This document shows, piece after piece, positions 45,504-56,339 of a stretch of 64,000 bases of DNA. The notes under the pieces are model-generated. The model was not told the DNA's origin. It saw nothing but the letters and a program-made list of their open reading frames with translations, and did not search any database. The DNA is from Pseudopithomyces maydicus (lineage: Eukaryota > Ascomycota > Dothideomycetes > Pleosporales > Didymosphaeriaceae), in NCBI GenBank assembly GCA_026873275.1, contig JANTUC010000014.1:620001-684000 (forward strand). Direction: 5' to 3'. Every line of letters begins with the position of its first letter. Position 1 is the stretch's first letter. The position numbers and the translations under genes are program-made.

Positions 45504-45878
45504 CGATACTGCTGGGCCGCGGCAGTTGGGTCTGGGTACGTTAATAGTTTATGGTTCTGGTGTATCTGCGTAAAGGGAAGGGTCGAGTTTTCTACTGTCG
45601 TCAATCCGGTGACGGCGATTCAATGCTTGCTACCTTTGAATGATCATGGTGATGTGACAAGGCAGTGCGAATATTCACCATTGGGCCAAGCTCGGGGATT
45701 TTTGAGGATAAACAACAATACTGTCAGCGACGGCACTGGCGAGCATGATGAAATGATACTCCTCCTTGGGATCGAGGTGATTTCTTTCATGCCGCGTCGC
45801 TGTCTAGAGATACGAAAAAATCCAATTTCTGGAATTATCAGCCTATTCTGATAGCCATCCATACCCATGCTAGATCTA
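45504..45878. other. Intergenic
   Basis: This sits between two tentative minus-strand small genes. A possible exon of the 45056-45503 gene could lie here, since an acceptor-like tacccag is present near 45536, but I could not build a consistent frame. No supported feature. Confidence 0.3.
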
Positions 45879-46158
45879 TCACCACGAAGTCGGTTTACCA
45901 AAGCATCTTACATAGGAAGGGAAATGGAGCTGACACACGTTGGCATTCTGCGGTCCAAGGTCGCTTCTCTTCCCTACCATTATCCACGTCCTCGCAGTGC
46001 CGCTTACGCTTACAACTTTCGTGCGGCGGGGCGTCTTCGACCATGATGCGCGCCCTACGAGTGTTGTCTGCAAAAAAGGTAATAAAAGGAGGTTTGAGAA
46101 GAGGCATACGCAGGAAGCTCACAGCAATGCAGGAGGGGCTTGAGTCGAAGTTGGACAT
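45879..46158 (-). CDS. Putative small basic protein (74 residues)
   Basis: Two exons, 46158-46123 and 46067-45879, joined by a 55-nt intron with a strong donor (gtgagc) and a T-rich acceptor (ttttttgcag). The frame is continuous across the junction (phase 0) and gives 74 residues: a 12-residue start (MSNFDSSPSCIA), then a basic Arg/Lys/Thr-rich middle (SWSKTPRRTKVVSVSG) with no membrane helix. No family recognised. The excellent splice signals are the main reason to list it; a chance combination cannot be excluded. Confidence 0.35.
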
Positions 46159-47374
46159 CGTGAGCGGTCCCCAAAATGCGTGTGGTATTATGAATAACTG
46201 TATTGGGGTGTTGAAAACGGTAAGTTCCAGTCGGACGGTCTGAAGGTGGTTCTGACTAAAAGGTTCAGGGTCGAACCTTCCGTTCACAGAACTAGGGAAA
46301 CGGACTGGATAAGGTAAAATTCACATAACTAATGCAAAAGGCAAGCATCAGAAACATTACAGTACATGGATGTGAATCAGGGCCTGGGAGTGGTACAAAT
46401 TTTCTAGACGCTCGAGTCTTGTGTTTGATCAAGTATTGTAGAGGTGGTGCAGTAGGACTCCAGAACCAGTAACAACACTGCACACAACAACATACTGTAA
46501 CTCTAAGTTTTTAGTCAGTAGAGAAAGCGTATGATTATCTTACAAATACACCATTGATTGCATAGGCTCATGCGCAGCCTACTTTGAGCTCGACTACAAA
46601 TCCTCCGTTTTAGGAAAAACACAAAATGTAACCAGAAACGGATAAGACAGCGAAAGACTTATTGTTATCCTAGCGACTGGTCATTTCTCTCGTGCAGTGT
46701 GGCATCAGTAGACCGAGATTGCGCTAGTCCTGGTTGTCTTTGCTGATATTATTTCATTCGATCTGTCGACGTCGTGGAATTTGGTCAAGTTCATAGTAAC
46801 AGTAGAACAACATTCAGTATTTAATCCATTTTAGTGTCTACCCACAATCGCATGTCACAACTAATCAAAAGACTGAGGGCGGACATGTCTGTACTGAATT
46901 TGTGGGAGGGAAATAGAATGAGATTCCTTTCTTGCTCGATTCATTGAAAAGGCACGCATCGTTTTGACTGTCTGGTCTGGACGATAAAAATTGCGATGGG
47001 AGTTCGACAGTCAGGTCCATGCACGTTGCGTTTCTTAATCCGGTCGAGCGACGATGAAACGTGTATTGGAGTGCTGCCAATGAATCATCCCTACATTAGA
47101 CAGCGGGCCTCTCGAATAAGAAAATCACAGGGCCATTCACATTTCCCCAAGGGCACTGATGCGCGTCACAAACCCTTTTGCTTTTGACCTGCCTCAGCGG
47201 CGCTTTTGGCCTGCCAAGGGCTTTCATTTCTCATAGACTGAAGAAACATACACAGCCCGATGGACTCCGAATCCTAGTCCCAAATGCATTGATTGACCCA
47301 TCGAAAACTCATCCCTTCGTCGCCTAGCCCGCTCCAGCCTCTCCTACGCGTTTCACCCTGTCTGCATCATGCGC
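46159..47374. other. Intergenic, 1.2 kb
   Basis: Mostly AT-rich sequence between the tentative small gene and the 3' end of RPS11. Short open frames only; no splice-supported gene, RNA gene or repeat recognised. Confidence 0.4.
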
Positions 47375-48060
47375 TTAAAACTTGGAGAACTGCTTGACAG
47401 CCTTGCCGGTCCTGGGGAGCACACGGAGGACATTGAAACGGACGGTCTTGGAGAGAGGGCGGCACTGGCCGACGATGACCTGGTCACCGGGCTCGACACG
47501 GAAAGCGGGGGAGACGTGGGCGGCAAGGTTCTTGTGGCGCTTCTCGTAACGAGAGTACTTGGGGACGAAGTGGAGGTACTCGCGGCGGATGACCAGGGTA
47601 CCTGATGCCTATTAGCCTCTGTCCAATCTCTTTCGAAAATCCGCTTCTTCGCTCGCAGAATGCTCGGGGAGCGAAAACGGTGTACGTACGGTGCATCTTG
47701 GTGGAGACGACAGTGCCGGTCAGGATACGGCCACGGATCGAGACCATACCGGTGAAGGGGCACTTCTTGTCGATGTAGGAGCCCTCAATGGCGGTCTTGG
47801 GCGTGCGGAAGCCCAGACCAACATCCTTATACCATCGCCTGGTGCGGGTGTTCTTGCGGGGACCGGTGGCCTTGTGGTTCAAGAAGATGTGCGGCTACAT
47901 GCTTGTATTAGTATTTCGAGGTTCTGATGGACGTGCGACGCGGTGCGAGAGAGTTGTAGTACCTGCTTCTGGAAAGCGCGCTCGGACTGGACACTGTTTT
48001 GCAATCAGTATGCGGGGACGACTGTGGTTCTGCTGCGACATACGTGAGCTCGGTGGCCAT
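47375..48060 (-). CDS. RPS11: 40S ribosomal protein S11 (uS17)
   Basis: Four exons: 48060-48044, 47993-47963, 47894-47690 and 47601-47375, giving 159 residues with all junctions GT..AG. The start is MATELTVQSERAFQKQ, followed by the eukaryote-specific PHIFLNHK segment, YKDVGLGFRTPKTAIEGSY and the uS17 core (GTVVSTKMHRT, VGQCRPLSKTVRFNVL), ending KQFSKF. uS17 is an early-assembling 40S protein bound to 18S rRNA. The very short first exon and early introns are typical of fungal ribosomal protein genes. It shares a 269-base divergent promoter with IFA38. Confidence 0.97.
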
Positions 48061-48329
48061 GGTTGCGATCGGGATGTGTTGTCGGTCTGGTGTTGCGCAG
48101 TCGTGAAGCGGCCAATTTTCGAAGTGCTCAACTCGCTAAGCGAAGACGCTTGGCGGAGCAAAGAGCGTCGCGGAACATCGTTTTGCCGCAGATCGCCCCA
48201 GCCAATGGGGACGTGCCGCGGCATGTAACCCCTCAAATAATGTTCGAGAGACGGTCTGGTCGCTTGTTTTTCTGTTAACGAGAACCTGTCATCCTGGTCG
48301 GACATTTCCGTTGGAATACTGCTCTCACA
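48061..48329. promoter_or_regulatory. Divergent promoter RPS11 / IFA38
   Basis: 269 bases separate the two start codons, so both promoters and leaders must overlap here. I see no strong TATA box. Function is inferred from gene orientation. Confidence 0.55.
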
Positions 48330-49409
48330 ATGGATCCCACGAGGCAATTCACGGACCGACTCGGAGTCACGGTCGATTCCAACTCGTCCTATCTCCTAGT
48401 TGCCATTCTCCTGGTTGCAGGTGCATACGCTATTCTGGTCCCTGTCTTCAGTCTCATCCGTGTCCTTTTCAGTCTGTTCATAATACCAGGCAAATCTGTG
48501 AGCATTCCTGCAGCTATCAGTACCAAGACTGGGAACTAACTCCTCCAGCTGTCTTCCTACGCCCCCCGTGGTTCATGGGCTCTCATCACCGGCGCCAGTG
48601 ATGGCATCGGCAAAGAGTTCGCCATTTCGCTTGCCGCAAAAGGCTACAACCTCCTCCTCGTGTCACGCACCCAATCCAAACTCGATACTCTCGCCTCCGA
48701 CATCTCCACCAAATATGGACCGAAGATCTCCACCAAGACGCTGGCAATGGATTTCGCCCAGAACAAGGACAGCGACTATGCTGCGCTGCGAAAGCTCGTC
48801 GATGGACTGGACATCAGCATCCTCGTCAACAACGTTGGACAGAGCCACAGCATCCCGGTTCCGTTTGTAGAGACGACTGCAGAGGAGATGAACAACATCA
48901 TCACCATCAACTGCATGGCCACCTTGAAAGTCACACAGACTATCGCTCCTGGCATGATTTCACGCAAGCGCGGTCTCATTCTTACCATGGCTTCGACCGG
49001 TGGATTCTTCCCTACTCCTCTGCTCGCCACCTATTCTGGCAGCAAGGCATTCCTCCAGCAATGGTCGACCGCCCTGGCGTCGGAACTCGAACCCCACGGC
49101 GTCCACGTTCAGTGTGTTCAGTCTCACCTCGTTACCACGGCCATGTCCAAGATCCGCAAGTCGTCCGCTTTGGTCCCCAACCCGCGTCAATTCGTGAGGA
49201 GTGTATTGGGCAAGCTTGGGAGGAGCGGCGGCGCACAGAACGTTGCGTACACCAGTGCACCTTACTGGAGTCACGGTTTGATGATCTGGTTTCTTTCGCG
49301 TTTCATTGGGGAGAGGGCACCGCTTGTCGTAAAGATCAACAAGAGCATGCATGAGGACATTAGGAAACGTGCACTGAGGAAGGCAGCCCGGGATGCGAAG
49401 AAGCAGTGA
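48330..49409 (+). CDS. IFA38: Very-long-chain 3-oxoacyl-CoA reductase
   Basis: Two exons, 48330-48497 and 48549-49409, encode 342 residues. One membrane helix (~21-45) near the N terminus anchors the protein. The short-chain dehydrogenase domain follows: cofactor motif TGASDGIG (~70-77), NNVG, and the active-site Tyr218-xxx-Lys222 (YSGSK), with catalytic Ser in MASTGG. The C terminus ends KKQ after a basic stretch, in keeping with ER residence. Length matches yeast Ifa38 (about 347). The enzyme reduces 3-ketoacyl-CoA in the ER elongation cycle for very-long-chain fatty acids used in sphingolipids. It converges with ERG28, another ER lipid gene. Confidence 0.93.
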
Positions 49410-49598
49410 ACGATGGATGTTGTTCCTCAATTGTGTGGAAATCACCCCTTCATATCGTAGGGTGGTATCATATAGCTACACTTCCAAAAAGGCCGCTCGC
49501 ACAGCAGAATTAAGTACCGCATAGATCTCCAGTATGCTTATTTACATACATCCCTCCTAGCCGCAACTAAATTACAATTAATTTCCACGCCATCATAT

Positions 49599-50254
49599 CT
49601 ACTGCCCCAAGTAAAAATCCTTCTGCAGCCACATCCACACCAAAGTCCCCGTACTTATAATCACCGGCCCCGCCAACGGCTTTCCCCACCTGCACGTCCC
49701 AAACACCCACCACTCACTCATATAGTGCAACCAGGCAACCGCATACGTCCACATGCCCAGCTCAAACATCGCCCTCTGATTAATGTTGTACGCGACGTAG
49801 AACCGCAATATCCCCGTCAGCGCCGTCCATGTCCCCCACTTGCGGCTGCCCAACGGCGTGACTTGCGACGGGAGCTCGCCCGGTTGCAGCTTGTGCGCGG
49901 GGATGGTGCTGCCGGGTGGGATGGCGCGCGGGGCGTGGGTGATGTTGGAGGGGACGAGGGAGGTCGGGGTCGCGGGGTTGGGGTTGTAGACGCGGGCGGC
50001 AAAGTGCGTGGTTGAGTAGGATTGGGCGGAGTTACCGAGGGAGATGAGGGCGACCTTGTTGGAGGGTTAGTTTTGATTGTGGTAGGAAACTTTTCAATTA
50101 TGGTGCAAGGGAGCTTGGGGTTCGAATGGGTGTATATATCTTCATGTATGATGTATGTATGTATTGGTAGGGTTGTTGTGGGACGTACGAGCAGGAACCA
50201 TTTGGGGAGCAGTCCCTCGAAAGGGGGAAGGTAGGATAGGAGATCGAGAGACAT
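49599..50254 (-). CDS. ERG28: Ergosterol biosynthesis scaffold protein Erg28
   Basis: Two exons, 50254-50189 and 50054-49599, encode 173 residues. The start is MSLDLLSYLPP...GLLPKWFLL, spliced to VALISLGNSAQSY, followed by a variable Pro/Thr-rich loop and the conserved part: SRKWGTWTALTGILRFYVAY, RAMFELGMWTYAVAWLHY and SEWWVFGT. Four membrane helices are visible. Erg28 tethers the C-4 demethylation enzymes Erg25/26/27 in the ER. The protein is somewhat longer than yeast Erg28 (148) because of the loop. The intron (50055-50188) has a gtacgt donor. Confidence 0.93.
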
Positions 50255-50850
50255 TTCAGAAAACGGAGAGATTGGGGAGATTCGATGGGTGTCGCTTGAA
50301 GAGTGCGATTCAATTCATGGTTGAGGGTTGCTCGGAAAGGCGTGGTCTGTGCCACGCGAGATCCCTGCAATTGGGGAAAAGGACAGGAAAACAAAAGCCA
50401 ATGAGACAGGCAATGCGATTCAAATACTAAATAGTCAAAGGTTTGATATAGTGATATAGAATGACCTGCCGATATAAATTCGTAAGTTTTTCCTGCTTAG
50501 TGGACATTAATGCTAGTTCCACAGCACTCAATCTTACTAGTTAACTCTGGGTTGAACTTGAGGCAATAAAATGTTTGTGATCAAAGTTCTTTGGCTTTAT
50601 ATACGTAAGGCAACTATCTACCTACATCATCTGTCAGATCAGACAACCATATAGACAATCGCGCACACTTTCGTCACCTCCTACCACAAACGTGGGGAGG
50701 GGAGCAAAATCCAACCATATGCAAGAACCCTCCGAAATGGTATCTTCAAGTCGTCCGCCCGATCTATTTACACCCTAAATGAATGCTCGACACGTTCTCA
50801 TAGCAATCGCTGTCATCTCTGTCATCGTCGTCATCACTTGAACGCAGTGT
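50255..50850. promoter_or_regulatory. ERG28 upstream region / GAL7 3' flank
   Basis: About 600 bases, AT-rich in the middle, with no supported gene. It should contain the ERG28 promoter and the GAL7 polyadenylation region. Confidence 0.4.
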
Positions 50851-52218
50851 TCATTGCTTCTGCTGTTCCTCGCCCGCATCCGTTTGGTTGCCAGCATGTC
50901 CATTGGTGAGGTGGTCGAACTTTTTGCGGTAGAGCTCGCCGCCACAGGCACGTAGTCGCTCCGCAGCCTGCTCCGGAGTGATGTCGCGTTGCGGTTCGCC
51001 CAGCATCTCGTAGCCGACTTGGAATTTCCGTACCGTGGCGCTACGGAGGAGGGGTGGGTAGAAGTGGATGTGGAAGTGGCTTGATTCGATTTCTTCTTCT
51101 GTTCCTTGAAGAGGTGCTTGGTGCAGACCCATGCCTATGTATAGTGAGTATAGCATTCACATAAGTAAACGTATTCATGAGACTTACTATACGGAAATTG
51201 TGTCTCGAAAAGATTGTCATAGCGCCGGGTGATGTCCGCTATGCTCTCGGCAAGTTGTTTCCTTTCCTCATCGTTGAAATCGACCAGTGCTCGCTTGTGC
51301 TGCTTGCTTATGATCATGATCTCGAATGGCCATACTGCCCAGTAAGGAACACCGGCCCAAAATGATTCATTCTCGAATACAGTACGCTCTTGTTGTTCGG
51401 ATTCTAGTTTAGCGTAGTCAACCAGCAGGTTTGCACCACCGTGCTCGTGCCTGTACTTGCTGAGTTGCTGAACCTCTGTCTGTGGTTCCTCTGGGAAGGA
51501 AGTTGTCGTCCATACTTGACCGTGTGGATGAGGGTTTGAGCAGCCCATGGTGGTACCTTTGTTTTCGAAGATCTGCATGTATCGGTACTGAGCATTTGGC
51601 TTGGCAATATCGGCCTGCGAGAATGCTGGTAATGATAGGGCCTTAGCAGCCTGTGCAAGCGGTGACTCCGGGTCCAAGTGTGCCTTGTACAGGTTCGTCC
51701 ATGTTTCGATGATGGGCAGGATTTCAATGGGTGTCATATCCGCGAGAGTGAGGTTGTGGGAAGGCGAGAAACAAATGACGTAGCATTTTCCTGTCACCGC
51801 TTGGGCCTTGAGAAGTCGGCCTGCGAGAGATCCATCATTTTGCTCGGGGTGGTATTCAGCCTGCTCTTCCTTGACCGCGCTGTAGTCGTTCACAAACATG
51901 AATGTTTCTGTGAATTTGGGGTTTTCTGAGCCATTCGCCCGTGTATTACCAGGGCACAAGTAGCACTTGCATGGGTTAGATACTATGTTGGTGGGGCACA
52001 GCATGAGGTGGTACCTTTGGATCGTAATCCGGGAGCGATGTCCTGGACGGTTCCTCTTGCAAACCTCTGGGTAAATTTGAGCCTATGCACAAGCACGCAG
52101 ACAGAGGCTTGACTCACTGCCATGGACGCTTGTTTCGGTGCGGAGAAACCAGTATCCAGCTGCCTCGCAGCAAGTTGTACCGACGGTGCGAGATGTCGTT
52201 GAGTACGGGGTCGCCCAT
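50851..52218 (-). CDS. GAL7: Galactose-1-phosphate uridylyltransferase
   Basis: Four exons: 52218-52118, 52066-52015, 51965-51188 and 51134-50851, encoding 404 residues. Hallmarks: SPHRNKRPWQG; the zinc-site CYLC (Cys52, Cys55) within DPKCYLCPGNTRANG; the active-site HPHPHGQ loop (His197, His199) after GCSN; and the C-terminal HFHIHFYPPLLRS. The enzyme swaps UMP between UDP-glucose and galactose-1-phosphate in the Leloir pathway, in the cytosol. The acceptor at 51966 (cccatgcaag) is preferred over an earlier tag because it restores the zinc motif in frame. It diverges from the YIP4-like gene across 322 bases. No GAL1/GAL10 neighbour is present. Confidence 0.95.
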
Positions 52219-52540
52219 GATGAAGACAAAAAAATGCTATTCCGAGGACCAGTCGCGGGAGCACGGGATATTTAACGCTACCGCCGACGAAACTACCGAA
52301 CAAATTCGCAAGCACATGGTCTCTGTTGCGAGGGTAATATAGTGAACGTGACGCAGCGTGGTGCGGGAACCATTCCGAAAGGAGCAGCGTTTCCACTTGG
52401 CCGGGGCAAGGTAGCTGTTGCCAACTTGCAGAGAGCCTCACCCACGCGCCCTCGATTCAACCCTGAGAACGCCCCAGCTTCCGGTTCGAGCTAGTGATAC
52501 CGTATACCCGTGCAGCAATTCCCCGCAGACCGTTGCTTCC
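52219..52540. promoter_or_regulatory. Divergent promoter GAL7 / YIP4-like
   Basis: 322 bases between two start codons on opposite strands. A CG-rich segment and no coding potential beyond short chance frames. Regulatory role inferred from position. Confidence 0.5.
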
Positions 52541-53640
52541 ATGGCGGCCATGATGCCGAGCGCCTCTACGGCGAATCCCTACGATGACGATGCCCTCGAA
52601 CGGGACCTCATTGACCCGGACGATGGTGAGCTCCAACAACATCCACCCTGCACTGCGCCGAAGCTCTCCGTGGGCAGACCAGCTTGGACATTAACTCGTT
52701 GGACCGTGTTCAGGATGTGCCTCAAGACAGAGCGGCTTCTGCCTGGTCATCATGCCATGTAAATGATGCGCTGCTGACACGTGTACAGCGACGCTCGATG
52801 ACCTCGACGACCCCATACAAGGCACCTCGGACCGCGCGCCGCTCACTGGGAACATTGGCTCGCGATCGGGAGGCAGTACGCAGTCGTATCTGACTTCGGC
52901 GGTCGGCGGGGAAGACCGACGCGCGCCAACAAACACCATAGACGAAACAGTATGGGAGACCTTGTCGCGCGATCTGCTAGCCATATGGGAGAAGCTCAAG
53001 CAGGTGCTCTGGCCCAAGTATCTCCTGGGCGGCATCATGCAACGTGGTGGAGGCATAGGGGCTGCGGAGCGTGGAGAGGCTGACGGACTTGCCGGCGGTC
53101 TCGGAGGGCTCGCTGGGAGATGGCCAGACGCAGATGTCATTCTCCAAGGCGGCATGAGCGACGGCTTGCGAGATTGGGATCTGTGGGGCCCGCTCATCTT
53201 CTGCTTGCTGCTGAGCCTTTTTCTGTCGAGAGGCGCCAAGGACGAGCAGAAGGATCTTGTCTTCTCCGGCATCTTTGCAATGGTGTGGATAGGAGAGGCT
53301 GTGGTCACGATGCAGATCAAGCTGCTGGGGGGCAACATGTGAGTTTCAGAACCACCAAAGACACAGGCCGCGAACTAACAGCAGCAGCGCTTTCTTCCAA
53401 TCGGTCTCCATCATCGGCTACACGCTCTTCCCGCTCGTCATTGCTTCTGCACTTAGCGCAACCGGCATCGTGCCCATCATCGTCCGCATACCAGTCTACC
53501 TCGTATTGATCGCGTGGTCGCTGGCAGCAGGCATTTCGATCATGGGCGGCTCAGGCGTGGTGCGGAATCGCGTCGGCATTGCCGTATACCCACTGTTTGT
53601 ATTCTACATTGCGTTGGGCTGCATCTGCTTCATCAGCTAG
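52541..53640 (+). CDS. YIP4: Yip1-domain Golgi membrane protein (YIPF6/Yip4-like)
   Basis: Three exons: 52541-52625, 52789-53338 and 53388-53640, encoding 295 residues. A hydrophilic acidic N terminus (~1-110) includes TSQ/SGGSTQSYLTS-type sequence and DETVWETLSRDL. The Yip1 domain follows: LWPKYLL, DWDLWGPLIFCLLLSLFLS (helix 1, ~158) and four further helices, ending GCICFIS. The DWDLWGPL motif is characteristic of the YIPF6/Yip4 branch. Yip proteins bind Rab GTPases and act in ER-Golgi traffic. All splice sites are GT..AG. The gene name is less certain than the family. Confidence 0.85.
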
Positions 53641-54558
53641 CGCTTGTACTTTTAGCTTAAGTGTAGTGATACCACTTCGCATCTTTTGGGTTAGGAAGAC
53701 GGCGTAAAAGGACATGGGATTGTAGAGAGCGAGGCGGCCAATATCATGATGTACCGCGCGATGTGAATGGAAAGCCAGATGGTATTTCCACAAAGCCCAT
53801 GACTGTAGCAGTGAATCATTTGTTGCCGTGCATACGGTAGACTACGCCGACAACGTTTCCCCCACCATTAGGGCGATAGATACGGTTTTATATCGTCATT
53901 GGTCTTTCAACACCGCTCACCTGCTCGACCAGAACAAGCGCCCACAAGAGCAGCGCGCTCGGCTCGCGGACCATTTAGCAGGCACAAGGCGAAACTGCAT
54001 GCTCGACTGCAGCCGTGTCCGTTGCGCACAGGTCCCACGCGCGTAAATAGTCTACCACAGGCGCCGGTGCAGCTAGCTAAACGGCTCAGTGTGCCAACAA
54101 AGCGTTCGAGCTAGTTCGCTGCTCATCTCCCACTTCTCGCGCTTCTCGCACCACCACACCCACTCGCCCTTGTTCCTCTCCTCGATACCACCGCAGAGCG
54201 CAGATACGTTCACACGACGCCTCGATTACCTGCACGGGAGCACCCGCTGCCTACCGAGAAATCCCTGTTTATCGCTGCTAAGCGTTCTCCACCCGCGCAG
54301 CCTTGCCGCAGCCCTCTCCGGCCGACTGCCACCGTCTTTTGATCAACACTCCCACCGTAGAAGGGCAGCCTTGAAACCTTGGAACCGTGCTATTCACGTG
54401 CCAGCTGGTCCCTCCGTTCAACCCCACAACTGCATCCTACTCGGAAAAGCCTCATTGGCACCGGAGCGGGCAAGATCGATACACCGCCATCGCCCCTCTC
54501 CTCTTGCAGACGCTACGCACCCAACAGCACCTGACGTATCGCATCGTCTTCACGAGCC
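53641..54558. promoter_or_regulatory. Upstream region and leader of YRB2
   Basis: About 900 bases. The last 450 are pyrimidine-rich and C-rich. Open frames starting at 54089 and 54387 run into the YRB2 start region in other frames and are composition-driven. No separate gene is supported. Confidence 0.4.
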
Positions 54559-56339
54559 ATGGACAAGCCGCTCGAAGCAGCGGCGGGCGCAATCAAGAGC
54601 AACGATCCAACCACAGCAAAATCTGATCACCTCACTTCACCAGCGCGAAGCGATAGGAGCGACGACAGCGAGGGTCGACCGGTTAGGGAGAAACTCAAGG
54701 AAACTCGCATCGATGGGAAAGGAAACTCGGACCAAGCGGCAGGAAACGGCCAGTCTTTGAACCCTGTTGCAGCCAATGGCCATCTTGGCGAAGCCAGCAC
54801 ATCCGGATCAGATAACGAGCGGGGTCGGTTGCGACGCAAGCGGAGCCGGGAAGATTTCGAAGAGGAAGCTGAGGATGCGAACCATCAAGAGAAGAAGCAC
54901 GAGCGCCACACCCGCAAAAAATCGAGAGACATGACCAGTCCTGTCGGCTCCGATGTCGAGGTGCCTAAGCTGAGTGCGAATGGCTCCGTTGCTCCCATCG
55001 CCGAAGACGTACATATGGCCACCGCGGCTGGTGTTGTCGATCGAAAAGCCACGCCCGAAGTCATGGGATCCGACAACGACGGCGGTGTTACTAGCCCCAA
55101 GAACAAGCGCAAACTCGAACAGACTACACCCGGCAGCGAGGTAGCAGCTGGGTCGGCAAGGGCCGAAGGACGGAACACAAAGAGATCAAGAGAAGGCGCG
55201 GATTCTGAGCCCGTCACCCAAGTGACAGAAATTAATTCTACGGTATGTCTTATGCTACAAGAAAGTCGAACATTCACTAACTGTTTAGAAATCTTTGGGC
55301 AGTGGGTTTTCAAACACCTCTGCGGCATCGCCTTTCGCGTCCATGGCACCAAAGTCACCCACAAAGCCTACTGACGCTCCCGCCAAAGACCTACCACAGA
55401 CCTCGGACACCGCATTCAAGAAGTCAGGTTTCGGTGCTTTCTCCAGCTCTGCTGCCTCGCCTTTCGCAGCGGCCGGCAAGAGCGGCTCTGCCTCTCCCTT
55501 TGGCGCTGCGACTGGGAGCACACTCTCCTCCTTTGCATCGTCTAAGCCTGCTTCTTCCACTCCTGCCGCCAGCGGGTTCGCCAGCCTGGGAGGAACAACT
55601 TCGTCATTTTCGGGTGGCCTCAGCTCAGGAAAATCCACGTTCGGAGGTGCATTGGGTGGCAGTGCGTTCGGTAGTGTTCTCGGCAGCAAGCCTGCACTTT
55701 CCAGCTTCGGAGCCGGCGGTAGCATCACCGGCCTGAAGGAAAAGGCCGCCCCGGAATTTGGTGCCTCAGAGGCGAAAGTAGCCTCCGACGACGACGCGGA
55801 TGAAGACGGCGATGACAACGATGACGACAACGGCGATGAGGAGAACGATAGACGTGGTAGCCAGCCGCTGCTTTCGGCAACGGGACCCCCTGAGACGGGA
55901 GAAGAGAATGAAATCACGCAGTGGTCGGGTCGCGCCAAACTTTACGCTTTCGTGAACCACGATGGGAAGAAATCCTGGACGGAACGCGGCAAGGGTCCTC
56001 TGAAGTTGAACATCTCGCGAGAGGGACCGAAGAAAGCTCGATTTGTCCTCCGCGCAGACGGCACTCATCGGTTGCTGCTCAATGCGGCTATTACCTCGCA
56101 GCTGAAGATTGGCGATTCTTCGGGTAACGAGCCCAAGGATGGGAGGTTGCTATTTGCGGCGCCGACGGCTACCGGCGAGATAGAAACGCTGATGTTGAGC
56201 GTGAGTTTCCTTTTTCCTCCTCTCCTCGCGCTTATTATAATAAGGGGGTGATACTAACGCATGGCAGTTGGGATCCCAGCGTGCCATCGACCTCTGGGAA
56301 CAGGTTGACGCTCTCAAGCAATCGGGCTCGTACGCGTGA
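54559..56339 (+). CDS. YRB2: Ran-binding protein with FG motifs (Yrb2/RanBP3-like)
   Basis: Three exons: 54559-55242, 55289-56200 and 56268-56339, encoding 555 residues. The first ~225 residues are charged and disordered with nuclear-localisation-like clusters (RLRRKRSRED, KKHERHTRKKSR, KNKRKLE). Residues ~230-400 are Ser/Gly/Ala/Phe-rich with FG repeats (GFGAF, SPFG, STFGG, SAFG). An acidic run follows. A RanBP1-type domain occupies ~430-550 (ITQWSGRAKLYAF, WTERGKGPLKLN, then RADGTHRLLLNAAI). This order (NLS, FG, RanBD) matches Yrb2/RanBP3, a nuclear cofactor for Crm1 export; Nup2/Nup50 is the alternative and would have an importin-binding start. Confidence 0.82.
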
